Made by a program: the position numbers and the translations under genes. Positions 33,280-41,136 of a DNA stretch of 64,000 nucleotides are shown piece by piece (positions within the stretch are counted from its first letter, which is position 1; the number at the start of each line of letters is the position of its first letter). The notes under the pieces are model-generated. The model was not told the DNA's origin. It ran no database searches and saw nothing but the letters and a program-made list of their open reading frames with translations. Source of the DNA: Planctomycetota bacterium (lineage in GTDB: Bacteria > Planctomycetota > PUPC01 > DSUN01); contig DAOOIT010000002.1 in assembly GCA_035384565.1 (NCBI GenBank), positions 86,528 to 150,527 on the forward strand, written 5' to 3'.

Positions 33280-33550
33280 GCTGTAGCTCCCCTTCGTCCC
33301 TGAGGTAGCGGGTGAACGGGTTCTCCTCGTCGAGATCCACGAGGTCGAGGGGGCGGCGAAGGATGCGGCGCGCGGCCCCCATCGCCTTGAAAAACACCTC
33401 GGGCGGCAGACCGCTCACTGCGAGGTCAACATCCGAGCCCTCGCCCGCGGTGGCCTTGAGAATCGAGCCGAACAGATACACTTCACGCGCCCCGGCAGCT
33501 TTGAGTGCCTGCGCGGCCTCCCGGATTCGCGCGTCCATCTCACTGGCCAT
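33269..33550 (-). CDS. mntA: MntA-like minimal nucleotidyltransferase antitoxin
   Basis: A 93-residue nucleotidyltransferase with the signature G28-S29-x10-D40-x-D42 (GSILKATAGEGSDVDL) and a later DLVDLDE supplying the third acidic residue. In the type VII system it inactivates HepT by adding AMP to its RX4HXY tyrosine. The ATG at 33550 has AGGAG upstream; longer in-frame starts have none. It has its own promoter and is first in a two-gene operon. Confidence 0.8.
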   Translation of the reverse strand: MASEMDARIREAAQALKAAGAREVYLFGSILKATAGEGSDVDLAVSGLPPEVFFKAMGAARRILRRPLDLVDLDEENPFTRYLRDEGELQRVG

Positions 33551-33601
33551 ATCCGCACTCCTGGTTGAGGGCTGTCGCGGCGGCCGCTCCCCCCACGCTA
33601 T

Positions 33602-33630
33602 AGGATAGGCCAGCGGCGGCCCGCTGTCAA
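33602..33630 (-). promoter_or_regulatory. promoter of the mntA-hepT operon
   Basis: Minus strand: TTGACA, 17-bp spacer, TATCCT. Its -35 box is only 4 bp from the divergent promoter's -35. Confidence 0.65.
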
Positions 33631-33634
33631 CGAT

Positions 33635-33663
33635 TTGCAATGGAAGCGCCATTCTGGTACTGT
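33635..33663 (+). promoter_or_regulatory. promoter of the DUF1189-like gene
   Basis: TTGCAA, 17-bp spacer, TACTGT, about 50 bp before the start codon. Confidence 0.5.
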
Positions 33664-33714
33664 AACGCCTCGCAGACTGCTCGAAATCGCCCTCACCGCC
33701 CCCGAGGAGCAGGA

Positions 33715-34977
33715 ATGCCTGAGCCGTTCCCGAATCACCTCATCAGCATCCCCAACAGCGTGGTGAGCTTCAAGCACTACTTCCTGGTGCACGATCAGCG
33801 CTTCGGCCGCACGGCCATCTACCTGGGCATCCTGGCCGTACTCGTGACGGCGCTGAGCCTGGGCCTGGGCATCCTGGGCTACGCCCGCGAGGCGCCCAAG
33901 ATCGAGGCCCGCCAGGCCAAGGGCATCGAGGAGAAGCTGGCGGCCGTGACGTTCCAAGGCGGCAGGGCCGCCTCGCAGGCCGCCCAGCCGATGGTTCTGT
34001 ACGAAGACTATGAGACTCTCGGCGGCCGGGCCGAGCGCACCGAGGAGGGCAAGGCACCCGAGACCCGCAAGGCGCGCACCTTGCTCGTCGTGCTCGACAC
34101 CACGGGCAAGATCACCACGCCCGAAGCCCTGGCGGCCTTTGCCGGCTGCCCCGAGCCGAAGCGGATCATCCTCCTCGGCCCGAAGTCGATCCTCTCCGCC
34201 GAGCCCCAGACCCCGCAGCAGGAGCAGGCGCCCAAGCCAGAGCCCTATACCAAGGAGAAGCTCGAGGAGCTGCGCAAGCTCCTCGAGGAAAAGGGCGCCA
34301 AGCTGCCCGAGATCACCCTCGATGAGGTCGGCACCGCGAAGTTCACCCTCGAGGCCGGCAAGGTCCACCTCATCGTGTACACGCCCGACCTGATGGTGCT
34401 GGTCGACACGACGGACAAGGGCCTCTCGCCCCTCCAGGCCCGCTGGGTGCTGGCCCAGGAGCGGCCCGAGACGCAGACGCCGGAGTTCCTCGCCCTCATC
34501 ACTGCCACGGAGGCCGTGCTCAAGGCGCACTATGAGAAGGCCCCCAGGATGCTCGACTTCCAGGCCCTTGGCGACCTGACGGCAGTCTCGGTGAGCCGCT
34601 GGATCGCCGCCTCCGCGCGTCGGGCACGCCATGACCTCATCCTTCAGGTGCTGCCGTCCAACGCCGTCAAGATGCTCTTCTACCTGGCCTTCGAGGTGCT
34701 GGTGGTGGCTCTCATCTGCTCGGCCGCGGGCCTTCTCGTGAGCGGCGTGCTGCGCGCCGGCATCCCCTACAGCCAGATCCTCACCATGGCCGTCTACGCC
34801 ATGACCCCGGCGCGGCTTCTCCTGCCGATCTTCGTGGCGCTGGCGGGCCTCCAGGACGATTGGGTGGCGGCCCTGCCCTTCGTTGTCGGCGCCGGCTACA
34901 CGGCCATGGCCGTGTACCGCACTGCCCGCGAACTGGGCGGCACGGGCCCCTTCGTTGCCCCTGCCCCGAAGCTGTAA
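33715..34977 (+). CDS. DUF1189-like integral membrane protein
   Basis: A 420-residue membrane protein. One helix near the N-terminus (AIYLGILAVLVTALSLGLGIL) follows the SFKHYFLVHDQRFGRT segment typical of DUF1189. A large extracytoplasmic domain of about 250 residues contains a lysine/glutamate-rich coiled stretch. Then four helices close the protein (MLFYLAFEVLVVALICSAAG, ILTMAVYAMTPARLLLPIFV, then two more). GAGGAGCAGGA precedes the start. Single gene. Function unknown; family members sometimes lie near sugar uptake genes. Confidence 0.6.
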   Translation: MPEPFPNHLISIPNSVVSFKHYFLVHDQRFGRTAIYLGILAVLVTALSLGLGILGYAREAPKIEARQAKGIEEKLAAVTFQGGRAASQAAQPMVLYEDYETLGGRAERTEEGKAPETRKARTLLVVLDTTGKITTPEALAAFAGCPEPKRIILLGPKSILSAEPQTPQQEQAPKPEPYTKEKLEELRKLLEEKGAKLPEITLDEVGTAKFTLEAGKVHLIVYTPDLMVLVDTTDKGLSPLQARWVLAQERPETQTPEFLALITATEAVLKAHYEKAPRMLDFQALGDLTAVSVSRWIAASARRARHDLILQVLPSNAVKMLFYLAFEVLVVALICSAAGLLVSGVLRAGIPYSQILTMAVYAMTPARLLLPIFVALAGLQDDWVAALPFVVGAGYTAMAVYRTARELGGTGPFVAPAPKL

Positions 34978-35026
34978 CAGGCGGCGCGCGGCCCGTCCTA
35001 TCTGTCCCATCGGTGCTATTGGCGGT

Positions 35027-35056
35027 TGACAAACCACCCCGGCTGCGCCATGCTCT
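35027..35056 (+). promoter_or_regulatory. possible promoter of the Tat TIM-barrel pair
   Basis: TTGACA, 18-bp spacer, TGCTCT. The -35 is perfect but the -10 is weak. Confidence 0.3.
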
Positions 35057-35076
35057 ACCCGTCCAAAGCGGTGTCA

Positions 35077-35152
35077 GGTGTCAGGTGTTGGGGGTGAGGA
35101 GCCAAACGACCACGGTCCTGGGCTTCTCCCTCGTACCCCAACACCTGTCACC
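35077..35152. repeat. inverted repeat of the GGTGTCAGGTGTTGGGG type
   Basis: GGTGTCAGGTGTTGGGG and its near-complement CCCCAACACCTGTCACC flank about 40 bases. A single, direct, slightly shuffled copy lies at 36193-36226, on the other side of the first isomerase gene. Confidence 0.65.
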
Positions 35153-35207
35153 CAACACTTGACATCGCCTCTCTCCGCCCGGAACCCTCTAGCTGAGAGG
35201 AACTGCT

Positions 35208-36188
35208 ATGGGTATCGCTGTGAGCCGCCGCGAGTTCCTTGCCGCCTCCGCCGCGGGTGTGGGGCTGGCTGCCGCAGCCGGCCGGGCCGCCGAGGCGCCG
35301 GCCTTCAAGACGAAGCTCCACAAGGCCGTGATCCACGGCTATCCCACCGAGGCGTCGCTCAAGCCCATCAAGGATGCCGGCTTCGAGGGCATCGAGTGCG
35401 GCGACTGGAACAAGTCGCCCGACGAGGCGGCGAAGGCCCGCGAGGCGGCCGAGAAGGTCGGCCTGCGCATCCACTCCGTGATGCGCGCGTGGGTGAACTT
35501 CAACAACCCCGCGAGCGTAGAGGGCGACATCAAGAGCGTGGAGACGGCGCTCAGGGCCGCTCAAGGCTACGGCGCCGACGCCATCCTGCTCGTGCCCTGC
35601 CGCATCGGGGGCGCCGCCCCGCAGGCCTGGGAGTTCGACATCCGGTTCGACGAGAAGACCGGCCACATCACCCAGGTGGTCGCGGGCGACAACGAAAAGT
35701 ACAAGGCCTATATCGAGGCGCACAACAAGGCGTCCGACGACTCGATTGCGGCGCTCAAGAAGCTCATCCCCGTGGCCGAGCAGACCAAGGTCGTCATTGC
35801 CCTCGAGAACGTGTGGAACAACCTGTGGGTCAAGCCGGCCATCTTCAAGTGGTTCGTGGCCTCGTTCCAGAGCCCGTGGATCGGCGCCTACTTCGACATC
35901 GGGAACCACGTGAAGTACGCCCCGCCCGAGGAGTGGCTGCGCGCGCTGGGGCCGCTCACGGTGAAGCTGCACGCCAAGGACTTCAAGCTGAACCCCGACG
36001 GCAAGGGCGGCAACTGGGCCAACATCGGCGAAGGCAGCGTCAACTGGCCGGCCGTCCGCGCCGAGGTCGAGAAGATCGGCAAGGACCTCTGGCTCACCAA
36101 CGAGAGCGGCGGCTTCTCGCTCGCCGAATTCAGCCGCCGGTTCGACCTGATCAACCAGGGCAAGGACCCCGGTGAGAGGGACAAGTGA
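35208..36188 (+). CDS. Tat-exported sugar phosphate isomerase/epimerase-like TIM barrel
   Basis: A 326-residue xylose-isomerase-like TIM barrel. It opens with the twin-arginine signal SRREFLAASAAGVGLAAAAG. Barrel strands include KAVIHGYPTEASLKPIKDAG, GFEGIECGDWN, GADAILLVPCR, VVIALENVWNN (metal-binding Glu), YFDIGNHVKY, VKLHAKDFKL and WLTNESGG, which supply the usual Glu/Asp/His metal site. GAGAGGAAC precedes the start. Followed by a close paralogue, so a tandem duplication. Substrate is likely a free sugar or cyclitol in the periplasm. Confidence 0.88.
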   Translation: MGIAVSRREFLAASAAGVGLAAAAGRAAEAPAFKTKLHKAVIHGYPTEASLKPIKDAGFEGIECGDWNKSPDEAAKAREAAEKVGLRIHSVMRAWVNFNNPASVEGDIKSVETALRAAQGYGADAILLVPCRIGGAAPQAWEFDIRFDEKTGHITQVVAGDNEKYKAYIEAHNKASDDSIAALKKLIPVAEQTKVVIALENVWNNLWVKPAIFKWFVASFQSPWIGAYFDIGNHVKYAPPEEWLRALGPLTVKLHAKDFKLNPDGKGGNWANIGEGSVNWPAVRAEVEKIGKDLWLTNESGGFSLAEFSRRFDLINQGKDPGERDK

Positions 36189-36192
36189 AGAG

Positions 36193-36226
36193 CGGTGTTC
36201 GGTGTCAGGTGTTCGGTGTTGGGGGT
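36193..36226. repeat. GGTGTTCGGTGTCAGGTGTT repeat
   Basis: Direct iteration of GGTGTT and GGTGTC words in the short gap between the two isomerase paralogues, related to the inverted repeat before the first. Confidence 0.55.
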
Positions 36227-36279
36227 CAAGACAGGTAGGGCGTGCATACCTGCACGCGGAACCTGGAAGGGAGCGCGTT

Positions 36280-37245
36280 ATGAGCATTCGCGTGAGCCGT
36301 CGTGAGTTTCTGGCCACTTGCGCCGCTGGCGCCGGGCTCGCCGCCCTGGGCCGCACCCACGCCGCGGAGTTCAAGACCAAGCTCCAGAAGGCCGTCATCC
36401 TGGGCGAGAAGAGCATGAACGACGAGACGCTCAAGAGGCTCAAGGAGGCGGGCATCGAGGGCATCGAGGCGCACACGGTGCCGGTGGACGAGGCGAAGAA
36501 GGCCCGCGACCTGGCCGAGAAGTACGGGTTGAAGATCCACTCGGTCATGCGCGGCGGGTCCGAGGCCGGCCTGCGCGCCGCTCAGGCCTACGGCGCCGAC
36601 GCCGTGCTCGCCCCCGTGGGCGGCTGCGGGGCCAAGCCCATGCCCGAGCCGTGGGAGTTCGACATCCAGTTCGACGAGAAGACCGGCCACATCACCCGGC
36701 TCGTCGCGGGCGACAACGAGAAGTTCAAGGCCTACATCGAGGCCCACAACCGCTCGACCGATGGCGTCCTCGCGTCCATCAAGAAGCTCCTCCCCGTGGC
36801 CGAAGAGGTCCAGGTCGCCATCGCCCTCGAAAACGTGTGGAACAACTGGTGCGTGCGGCCCGAGTTGTACAACTGGGTGGTCGCCTCGTTCAACAGTCCG
36901 TGGGTGAAGGCCTACTTCGACGTGGGCAACCACGTGAAGTACGCGGGCATCCTGCGGGGCGACAAGGTGGAGCTCGCCTACATGCCCGAGGTGTGGATTC
37001 GCACGTTCGGCCCGCGCCTCGGCAAGATTCACGTGAAGGACTACACGATCAGCCCCGACGGCAGGACCGGCAACTGGGCTGGGATAGGGCAGGGCAGCGT
37101 GAACTGGCCCGAGGTGCGCAAGGCCCTCGACGACGTGGGCTACAACGGCTGGCTGACCGACGAGACCGGCCTCGGCTGGCCCGAACTCGCCAAGCGCCTC
37201 GACCGCATCATCGCGGGCGAGGCGCCCGTGCCGAGTGGGAAGTGA
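36280..37245 (+). CDS. Tat-exported sugar phosphate isomerase/epimerase-like TIM barrel, paralogue
   Basis: A 321-residue close relative of the preceding gene. Same Tat signal (SRREFLATCAAGAGLAALG) and strands: GIEGIEAHTV, GADAVLAPVGGCG, VAIALENVWNNW, AYFDVGNHVKYAG, IHVKDYTISPDG and WLTDETGLG. It differs mainly in a shorter second-strand region and an insertion after NHVKYAG. GGAAGGGA precedes the ATG at 36280; the earlier in-frame start runs through the repeat and is unlikely. Conserved metal-site residues suggest both copies are active, perhaps on different substrates. Confidence 0.88.
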   Translation: MSIRVSRREFLATCAAGAGLAALGRTHAAEFKTKLQKAVILGEKSMNDETLKRLKEAGIEGIEAHTVPVDEAKKARDLAEKYGLKIHSVMRGGSEAGLRAAQAYGADAVLAPVGGCGAKPMPEPWEFDIQFDEKTGHITRLVAGDNEKFKAYIEAHNRSTDGVLASIKKLLPVAEEVQVAIALENVWNNWCVRPELYNWVVASFNSPWVKAYFDVGNHVKYAGILRGDKVELAYMPEVWIRTFGPRLGKIHVKDYTISPDGRTGNWAGIGQGSVNWPEVRKALDDVGYNGWLTDETGLGWPELAKRLDRIIAGEAPVPSGK

Positions 37246-37259
37246 ATCCCGGCCCGCGC

Positions 37260-37288
37260 TTGACACCTACGTATGGACGGGCTAGACT
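37260..37288 (+). promoter_or_regulatory. promoter of the RHH/PIN toxin-antitoxin and ChaN operon
   Basis: TTGACA, 17-bp spacer, TAGACT; the palindrome-like CGTATGG/CTATACGTATG around it may be the antitoxin operator. Confidence 0.65.
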
Positions 37289-37309
37289 ATACGTATGAGA
37301 GGAGACGCC

Positions 37310-37540
37310 ATGGAAACCAAAGCCAAGCTGACGTTATCGGTGAAGCGGTCCACCATCATCCGTGGGAAGGAGTACGCAGCTCGCCAGCGCACCACCCTCT
37401 CTCGCCTCTGCGAGGAGTTGATAGACGAGAGGACCCGCTCCGAGCAGCCACTGTGGGCAAGCAAGTGGATGGGGAAGCTCAAGAAGGCCCACCGGCCCAA
37501 TGACCCCAGGATGCGCGCGCTGGAGAGGAAGTTCGGATGA
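37310..37540 (+). CDS. DUF6364-type ribbon-helix-helix antitoxin
   Basis: A 76-residue antitoxin. KAKLTLSVKRSTIIRGKEYA is the ribbon-helix-helix core of the DUF6364 family, followed by RQRTTLSRLCEELID and a basic tail that would wrap the toxin. GAGAGGAGACG precedes the ATG at 37310; a second ATG five codons earlier lacks a spaced site. The stop overlaps the PIN toxin start by 4 bp (ATGA). It should repress its own promoter. Confidence 0.78.
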   Translation: METKAKLTLSVKRSTIIRGKEYAARQRTTLSRLCEELIDERTRSEQPLWASKWMGKLKKAHRPNDPRMRALERKFG

Positions 37541-37962
37541 TCGTGCTGGTGGACACCGATATCCTGATCGATATCGTCCTCAAGCGTATGCCCTGGGCGC
37601 TCACCAGCCGGGACTGCATGGACTACTGCCAGGCGCATGCTATCCCGACCTATGTGAGCTGGCACTCGTTGGCAACGCTCTTCTACTACGCATCGGGTGA
37701 GGGCAGGGCAGCCGCAAAGGAGGCCATCAGGGAACTGCTTCAGCACACCCGCATCGTCACCGTCGGGCACGTGGATATGGAATTCGCGCTGGACCAGGAC
37801 ATGCCCGATCTTGAGGACGCGATGCAGGTCGCGGCCGCGGTTGCTTGCCGCGCCACTCGCATCGTTACCCGGAACACGCGGCACTATGCCCGCTCCGTCA
37901 TCCCGGCCATCACGCCAGCCGAGTTGCTCAGGGCATTCCGGGCCACGAAGGGCACCTCATGA
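37537..37962 (+). CDS. PIN-domain ribonuclease toxin
   Basis: A 141-residue PIN domain toxin. Acidic site residues: Asp6 in VLVDTDILID, Asp94 in DLEDAMQVAAA, plus the TRN113 segment (IVTRNTRHY). Proteins of this type cleave tRNA or mRNA and are neutralised by the RHH partner encoded directly upstream. Overlaps both neighbours by 4 bp, so translation is coupled to the antitoxin and to the ChaN gene. Confidence 0.83.
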   Translation: MIVLVDTDILIDIVLKRMPWALTSRDCMDYCQAHAIPTYVSWHSLATLFYYASGEGRAAAKEAIRELLQHTRIVTVGHVDMEFALDQDMPDLEDAMQVAAAVACRATRIVTRNTRHYARSVIPAITPAELLRAFRATKGTS

Positions 37963-39023
37963 CCCGGAGGGGCCTGACTTTGGGGGCGCTCGGTTGCCTC
38001 GCCGCCCTCTCAGGCTGCGGGCCGGCGGGCTTCTGGCAAGGCCATTTCCGCGACACGCTGGCAGGGGAGAAGGCCGTGACCCGATCGCTCTCCGTCCCGC
38101 GCGAGCTGGCGATGTTCAGCGGCGACGACGGCCTGGCCCTGGCCTGGGACGATCTGCTGGAGGCCGTGCGCCGGGCCGACGTGGTCGTGGTCGGCGAGAC
38201 GCACACGGTCGAGGCCGGCCACGCGGTCGAACTGGCCCTCGTGCAGGACGCGCTTGCGCGGTGGCCCGGCTCGGCCGTCTCGATGGAGATGCTCACGCGC
38301 GACCACCAGGCGACGGTGGACGGCTACCTCGCCGGCAAGGTGACCGAGGAGGAGTTCATCAAGCAGGCCGGCATCGCCGACTGGGCGGGCAAGGGCACCT
38401 GGAGGAAGTGGTTCCAACCGATTGTGGATGCCGCCCGGGCGGCGAAGGCCCGCGTGGTGGCGGCCAACACGCCGCGCAGGCACGCCGAGCTGGCCCGCAG
38501 GGAGGGCTACGAGGCCCTGCGCCGCCTGCCCGAGGCCGAACGCGGGTTCTTCGGCATCCCGGCCTGGACGGTCGGCGGCTCGTACTGGCGCCGGTTCCGC
38601 GCCGAGATGCGCCGCCACGCCGCGCCCGTGCCGCCGAAGCCGGATGCCCAGAAGCCTCCGGAGAGCCCCAAGCCCCCCGAGCCGCCGGCCCAGCCGCCCG
38701 AGCCTCCGCCCAGACCCGCCGAGGAGAAGAAGCCGGCCGAGCGCAAGCCACTCGACGCGCTTGCCATGTTCCGCGCGCAGGAGCTATGGGACGCCACGAT
38801 GGCGGCCTCGGTCCTCAGGGCGGCGAAGGACGGGAAGGGGAAGGTCATTCACCTCGTCGGCGCGTTCCACAGCGACTTTGGCGGCGGCCTCGTCCAGCGC
38901 CTGCGCCGCGGCGACCCCGGCCTGACCATCCTCACGATCAGCCTGGTCCCCGCCCACTCGCGCCGCCTGCGCCGCGCGGACCGAGGCCGGGCCGACGTGG
39001 TGATCTACACTGGGGGGCAGTGA
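37959..39023 (+). CDS. ChaN/Tiki-family heme-binding-type lipoprotein
   Basis: A 354-residue predicted lipoprotein with lipobox LAALSGC. The ChaN fold appears as VVVVGETHTVEAGHAVELAL, EMLTRDHQATVDGYLAGK, WFQPIVDAARAAKARVVAAN and IHLVGAFHSDFGGGLVQRL, with the conserved His residues in GETH and AFHSD that coordinate heme or metal in relatives. A long proline-rich linker (residues about 220-265) is unusual. It overlaps the PIN toxin stop by 4 bp, so it is read with the toxin-antitoxin operon. Confidence 0.8.
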   Translation: MTRRGLTLGALGCLAALSGCGPAGFWQGHFRDTLAGEKAVTRSLSVPRELAMFSGDDGLALAWDDLLEAVRRADVVVVGETHTVEAGHAVELALVQDALARWPGSAVSMEMLTRDHQATVDGYLAGKVTEEEFIKQAGIADWAGKGTWRKWFQPIVDAARAAKARVVAANTPRRHAELARREGYEALRRLPEAERGFFGIPAWTVGGSYWRRFRAEMRRHAAPVPPKPDAQKPPESPKPPEPPAQPPEPPPRPAEEKKPAERKPLDALAMFRAQELWDATMAASVLRAAKDGKGKVIHLVGAFHSDFGGGLVQRLRRGDPGLTILTISLVPAHSRRLRRADRGRADVVIYTGGQ

Positions 39024-39034
39024 CGGGGCGGCTA

Positions 39035-39128
39035 GGAGCCTGTCCGAGAATCCCCCGTGGGCTGCGTTGCCGGCGTCAGCGGGCTGGATGCGAAGCGCGG
39101 CGACGCAGGCGATGCCCTGGAATGCATC
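39035..39128. repeat. half copy of the 279-bp MITE
   Basis: About 80 of 93 positions match the inverted right half of the element at 53276-53554, from the GGAGCCTGTCC end to GCATC. It ends 2 bp before the stop codon of the NagB-like gene on the other strand. Confidence 0.75.
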
Positions 39129-39130
39129 GC

Positions 39131-40192
39131 TCATTTCGATGCGACGTTGAAGTTCTTCTCCACGTGGCTGCGCACGATGATGTAGGCCCCCGGCATGGTG
39201 GGCACGTAGCTGGCGCCGAAGCTGGGGTCGGCCTCGTCCATCGCCAGCATGCACTGGGCGATGAAGCGCTGCCACTTCAGCGGCTCCTCGTCGTTGTCCA
39301 GCCCGAAGAAGGCGTTCACCCGCCCCGGGTGTTTTTCGCCGTACTGGCGCAGCTTCACGAAGAGGCCCAGGCCGATGGTGTTGGCGAAGGCGGGTACAGG
39401 GGCCGAGCCGCTCGAGGTGGTTTCGTTCTGGTCAATGGTGCCGTAGGTGAGGGGCGCGCCGCGGACCCAGAGCACCTTTTCGCTGAGGGCCCTGCCCAGG
39501 CGTGCGCCGAAGGTGCTCTCCCAGAACATGATGTGGCCGATCTTGCCCACGCCGCCGGTAAAGATCACGCCGGCCGCCTGGTCGAGGAGCAGGTTCATGT
39601 CGTGCTCGTAGGCGTGCAGGCCCTCGCCGGCGGCGAAGTGGCGGTTCTCCTCGGGGATGCGCATCGCCGGCTTGATCTTGCTGTAGAACTGCTCCTCCAT
39701 GTCCTGCTTGAACGAGGTCATGTAGGGGAACTGCCGCGCGTCCACCGGCTTGCCGTCGCGGCTGGCCCACTCGTCCATCGCAAAGGGGAAGACCAGGCGC
39801 GGGTCCACGCACGTGTGGTCCACGCGGTTGAGCAGCTCGGCGATGATGGGGTAGTGGCCCATCGGTCCCACGGGCGTGACCCAGATGACCGGGCGGCCGT
39901 CGCTGGTGTGCTGGACCAGCTTGCTGAAGATGCGGATGGCGAACTTGTAGTTGTGCTGCGCCAGGTCGTCCGCGAGGTCCACCTCGAAGTCCGGGTGCCA
40001 GTGCGCCTTGCGGCGGAGCAGGTCGCTGGGTTTGAACCGGCCCTGCTGCACGGCCTGGCGCACGGCCCATACGGCGGGCGTGTACTCGGCGGCGTGGCCG
40101 CGGTAGACTTTCTTTCCGCACACGGTCTGGAGGTTTTCGCGGATGATGGCCTCGAGCTTCGCGGACGCCGCGGGGATGTTGGTCTCGACCAT
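39131..40192 (-). CDS. NagB/RpiA-fold sugar isomerase or deaminase-like protein
   Basis: A 353-residue protein without signal peptide. The segments VIFTGGVGKIGHIMFWESTFG, APLTYGTIDQNETTSSG, VFPFAMDEWA and HAYEHDMN resemble the glucosamine-6-phosphate deaminase/6-phosphogluconolactonase fold, where the loop before GHI holds the catalytic residues. The family assignment is by motif; overall it is longer than NagB. GAGGAGGAC precedes the start. It has its own promoter. Probable role in amino sugar or sugar phosphate catabolism. Confidence 0.65.
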   Translation of the reverse strand: MVETNIPAASAKLEAIIRENLQTVCGKKVYRGHAAEYTPAVWAVRQAVQQGRFKPSDLLRRKAHWHPDFEVDLADDLAQHNYKFAIRIFSKLVQHTSDGRPVIWVTPVGPMGHYPIIAELLNRVDHTCVDPRLVFPFAMDEWASRDGKPVDARQFPYMTSFKQDMEEQFYSKIKPAMRIPEENRHFAAGEGLHAYEHDMNLLLDQAAGVIFTGGVGKIGHIMFWESTFGARLGRALSEKVLWVRGAPLTYGTIDQNETTSSGSAPVPAFANTIGLGLFVKLRQYGEKHPGRVNAFFGLDNDEEPLKWQRFIAQCMLAMDEADPSFGASYVPTMPGAYIIVRSHVEKNFNVASK

Positions 40193-40241
40193 GGCCTGTC
40201 CTCCTCAGAGACGCGGGGCGGGGCTTGGGCAACCGCGCCCG

Positions 40242-40270
40242 ATGATACCGCGCCGCGTGCTGCTGCGCAA
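40242..40270 (-). promoter_or_regulatory. promoter of the NagB-like gene
   Basis: Minus strand: TTGCGC, 17-bp spacer, TATCAT. Its -35 is 7 bp from the divergent promoter. Confidence 0.5.
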
Positions 40271-40277
40271 GCGGTTC

Positions 40278-40304
40278 TTGACTTGCGCGCCCCCCGCCTA
40301 TAAT
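40278..40304 (+). promoter_or_regulatory. promoter of the broken nucleotidyltransferase operon
   Basis: TTGACT, 15-bp spacer, consensus TATAAT. The spacer is short. Confidence 0.5.
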
Positions 40305-40331
40305 CGGGCAGGGGGTTCGGAGAGCCGTGCG

Positions 40332-40488
40332 ATGGATGCCGCGCCATTCCTGGCCGCGATCGCCGAGGGGTTGGCGGCCGTGAAGCTCGAGGCGGTGCTC
40401 GTGGGCAATGCGGCGGCCGCGCGACCTCGCCGTGCTCGACCTTCTGGAGCGAACCGCCCGTGAGCGAAAGCAGAGAGAAGAGGCTTGA
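40332..40488 (+). pseudogene. nucleotidyltransferase-like antitoxin gene with internal deletion
   Basis: The N-terminal MDAAPFLAAIAEGLAAVKLE and AVLVGNAAAA read like the start of a nucleotidyltransferase of the AbiEii/MNT type. The C-terminal RDLAVLDLLERTARERKQREEA reads like its end, but in the next frame, with the junction near 40418. About 100 or more codons of the core are missing. The GCGGCGGCCGCGCG junction suggests slippage or deletion. The promoter and the small downstream partner are still present. Confidence 0.5.
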
Positions 40489-40612
40489 GCGCCTCAAGGC
40501 CGAGACCGAGAAGGCCGAGCTGGAGCAGATTCGCCGCCTGCTCGCCCTTCCGCCCGAGAAGCGCACGCACTTCCTGCGCCGCCGCACCGGCTTCGTCGGC
40601 TCCGCGCTGTGA
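40460..40612 (+). CDS. small 50-residue partner protein
   Basis: GTG start overlapping the pseudogene end by 29 bp. The product is helical and charged: VSESREKRLERLKAETEKAE, then LEQIRRLLALPPEKRTHFL and RRRTGFVGSAL. The RLLALPPEKRTHFLR motif is one I associate with small proteins encoded right after AbiEii-like nucleotidyltransferases in planctomycetes, so it may survive as an orphan half of a toxin-antitoxin-like pair. Function unknown. Lacks a strong ribosome site, consistent with coupling to the upstream gene. Confidence 0.5.
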   Translation: MSESREKRLERLKAETEKAELEQIRRLLALPPEKRTHFLRRRTGFVGSAL

Positions 40613-40705
40613 TGCGCCCCTCCGGCTCGCGCCGCCGGCGGCGCCGGCTACGCGGGGCGCCCGCCGAGCATCGCCCTGCGTGCTCCGCGCCGCCGTGGCT
40701 GGCGT

Positions 40706-41113
40706 TCATCTGGCCGGCCAGAGCTTGAGGCCGGGGACCTGGGAGAGTTCGCTGACGTTGCCTGTGGCCAGTGTGTGATCGTGGGCGATGCAGGCCGCGG
40801 CCAGCCACAGGTCGTGTGGGTTGATCATTGCGCCGAGCGACTCGAGGTCAGCCCACAACTGGGCGTGGAGCCGGGCCGTCGGAAGGTCGCTCGGCAGGAC
40901 AGCGAACAGTTCGAGGATGCGCTCGACGAAGGCGGCCCGCCGCGCCCGCACACCGGGCGATTTGGCCCGGTGCGCGCCGTGGAGCAGTTCGCTCACTGTG
41001 ATCGCCGAAATCAGGCAGTCGTCCTCGCCGTGCAGGCCGGCCACGACTGCGTCAACGTCCAGCTCCTGCCGCTCGACGCCGATGAACACGCTCGCGTCAA
41101 TCAGGATCCTCAC
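40706..41113 (-). CDS. vapC: orphan VapC-type PIN toxin
   Basis: A 135-residue PIN domain ribonuclease. Active site acids: Asp6 in ILIDASVF, Glu42 in SELLHG, Asp101 in NPHDLWLAAACIA and the TGN119 segment. It belongs to the VapC class that usually follows an antitoxin gene. Here no antitoxin frame is visible upstream; instead there are palindromes and a dispersed element. GTG start with AGGTAGGAAAG upstream. Confidence 0.83.
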   Translation of the reverse strand: MRILIDASVFIGVERQELDVDAVVAGLHGEDDCLISAITVSELLHGAHRAKSPGVRARRAAFVERILELFAVLPSDLPTARLHAQLWADLESLGAMINPHDLWLAAACIAHDHTLATGNVSELSQVPGLKLWPAR

Positions 41114-41136
41114 GGGTCCCTCGGCCTTTCCTACCT

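Noticed and set aside
37697..40303. Plus-strand frame of about 870 codons covering PIN, ChaN and the NagB-like region
   Set aside because: Out of frame with the real genes and antisense to NagB-like; shadow composition.
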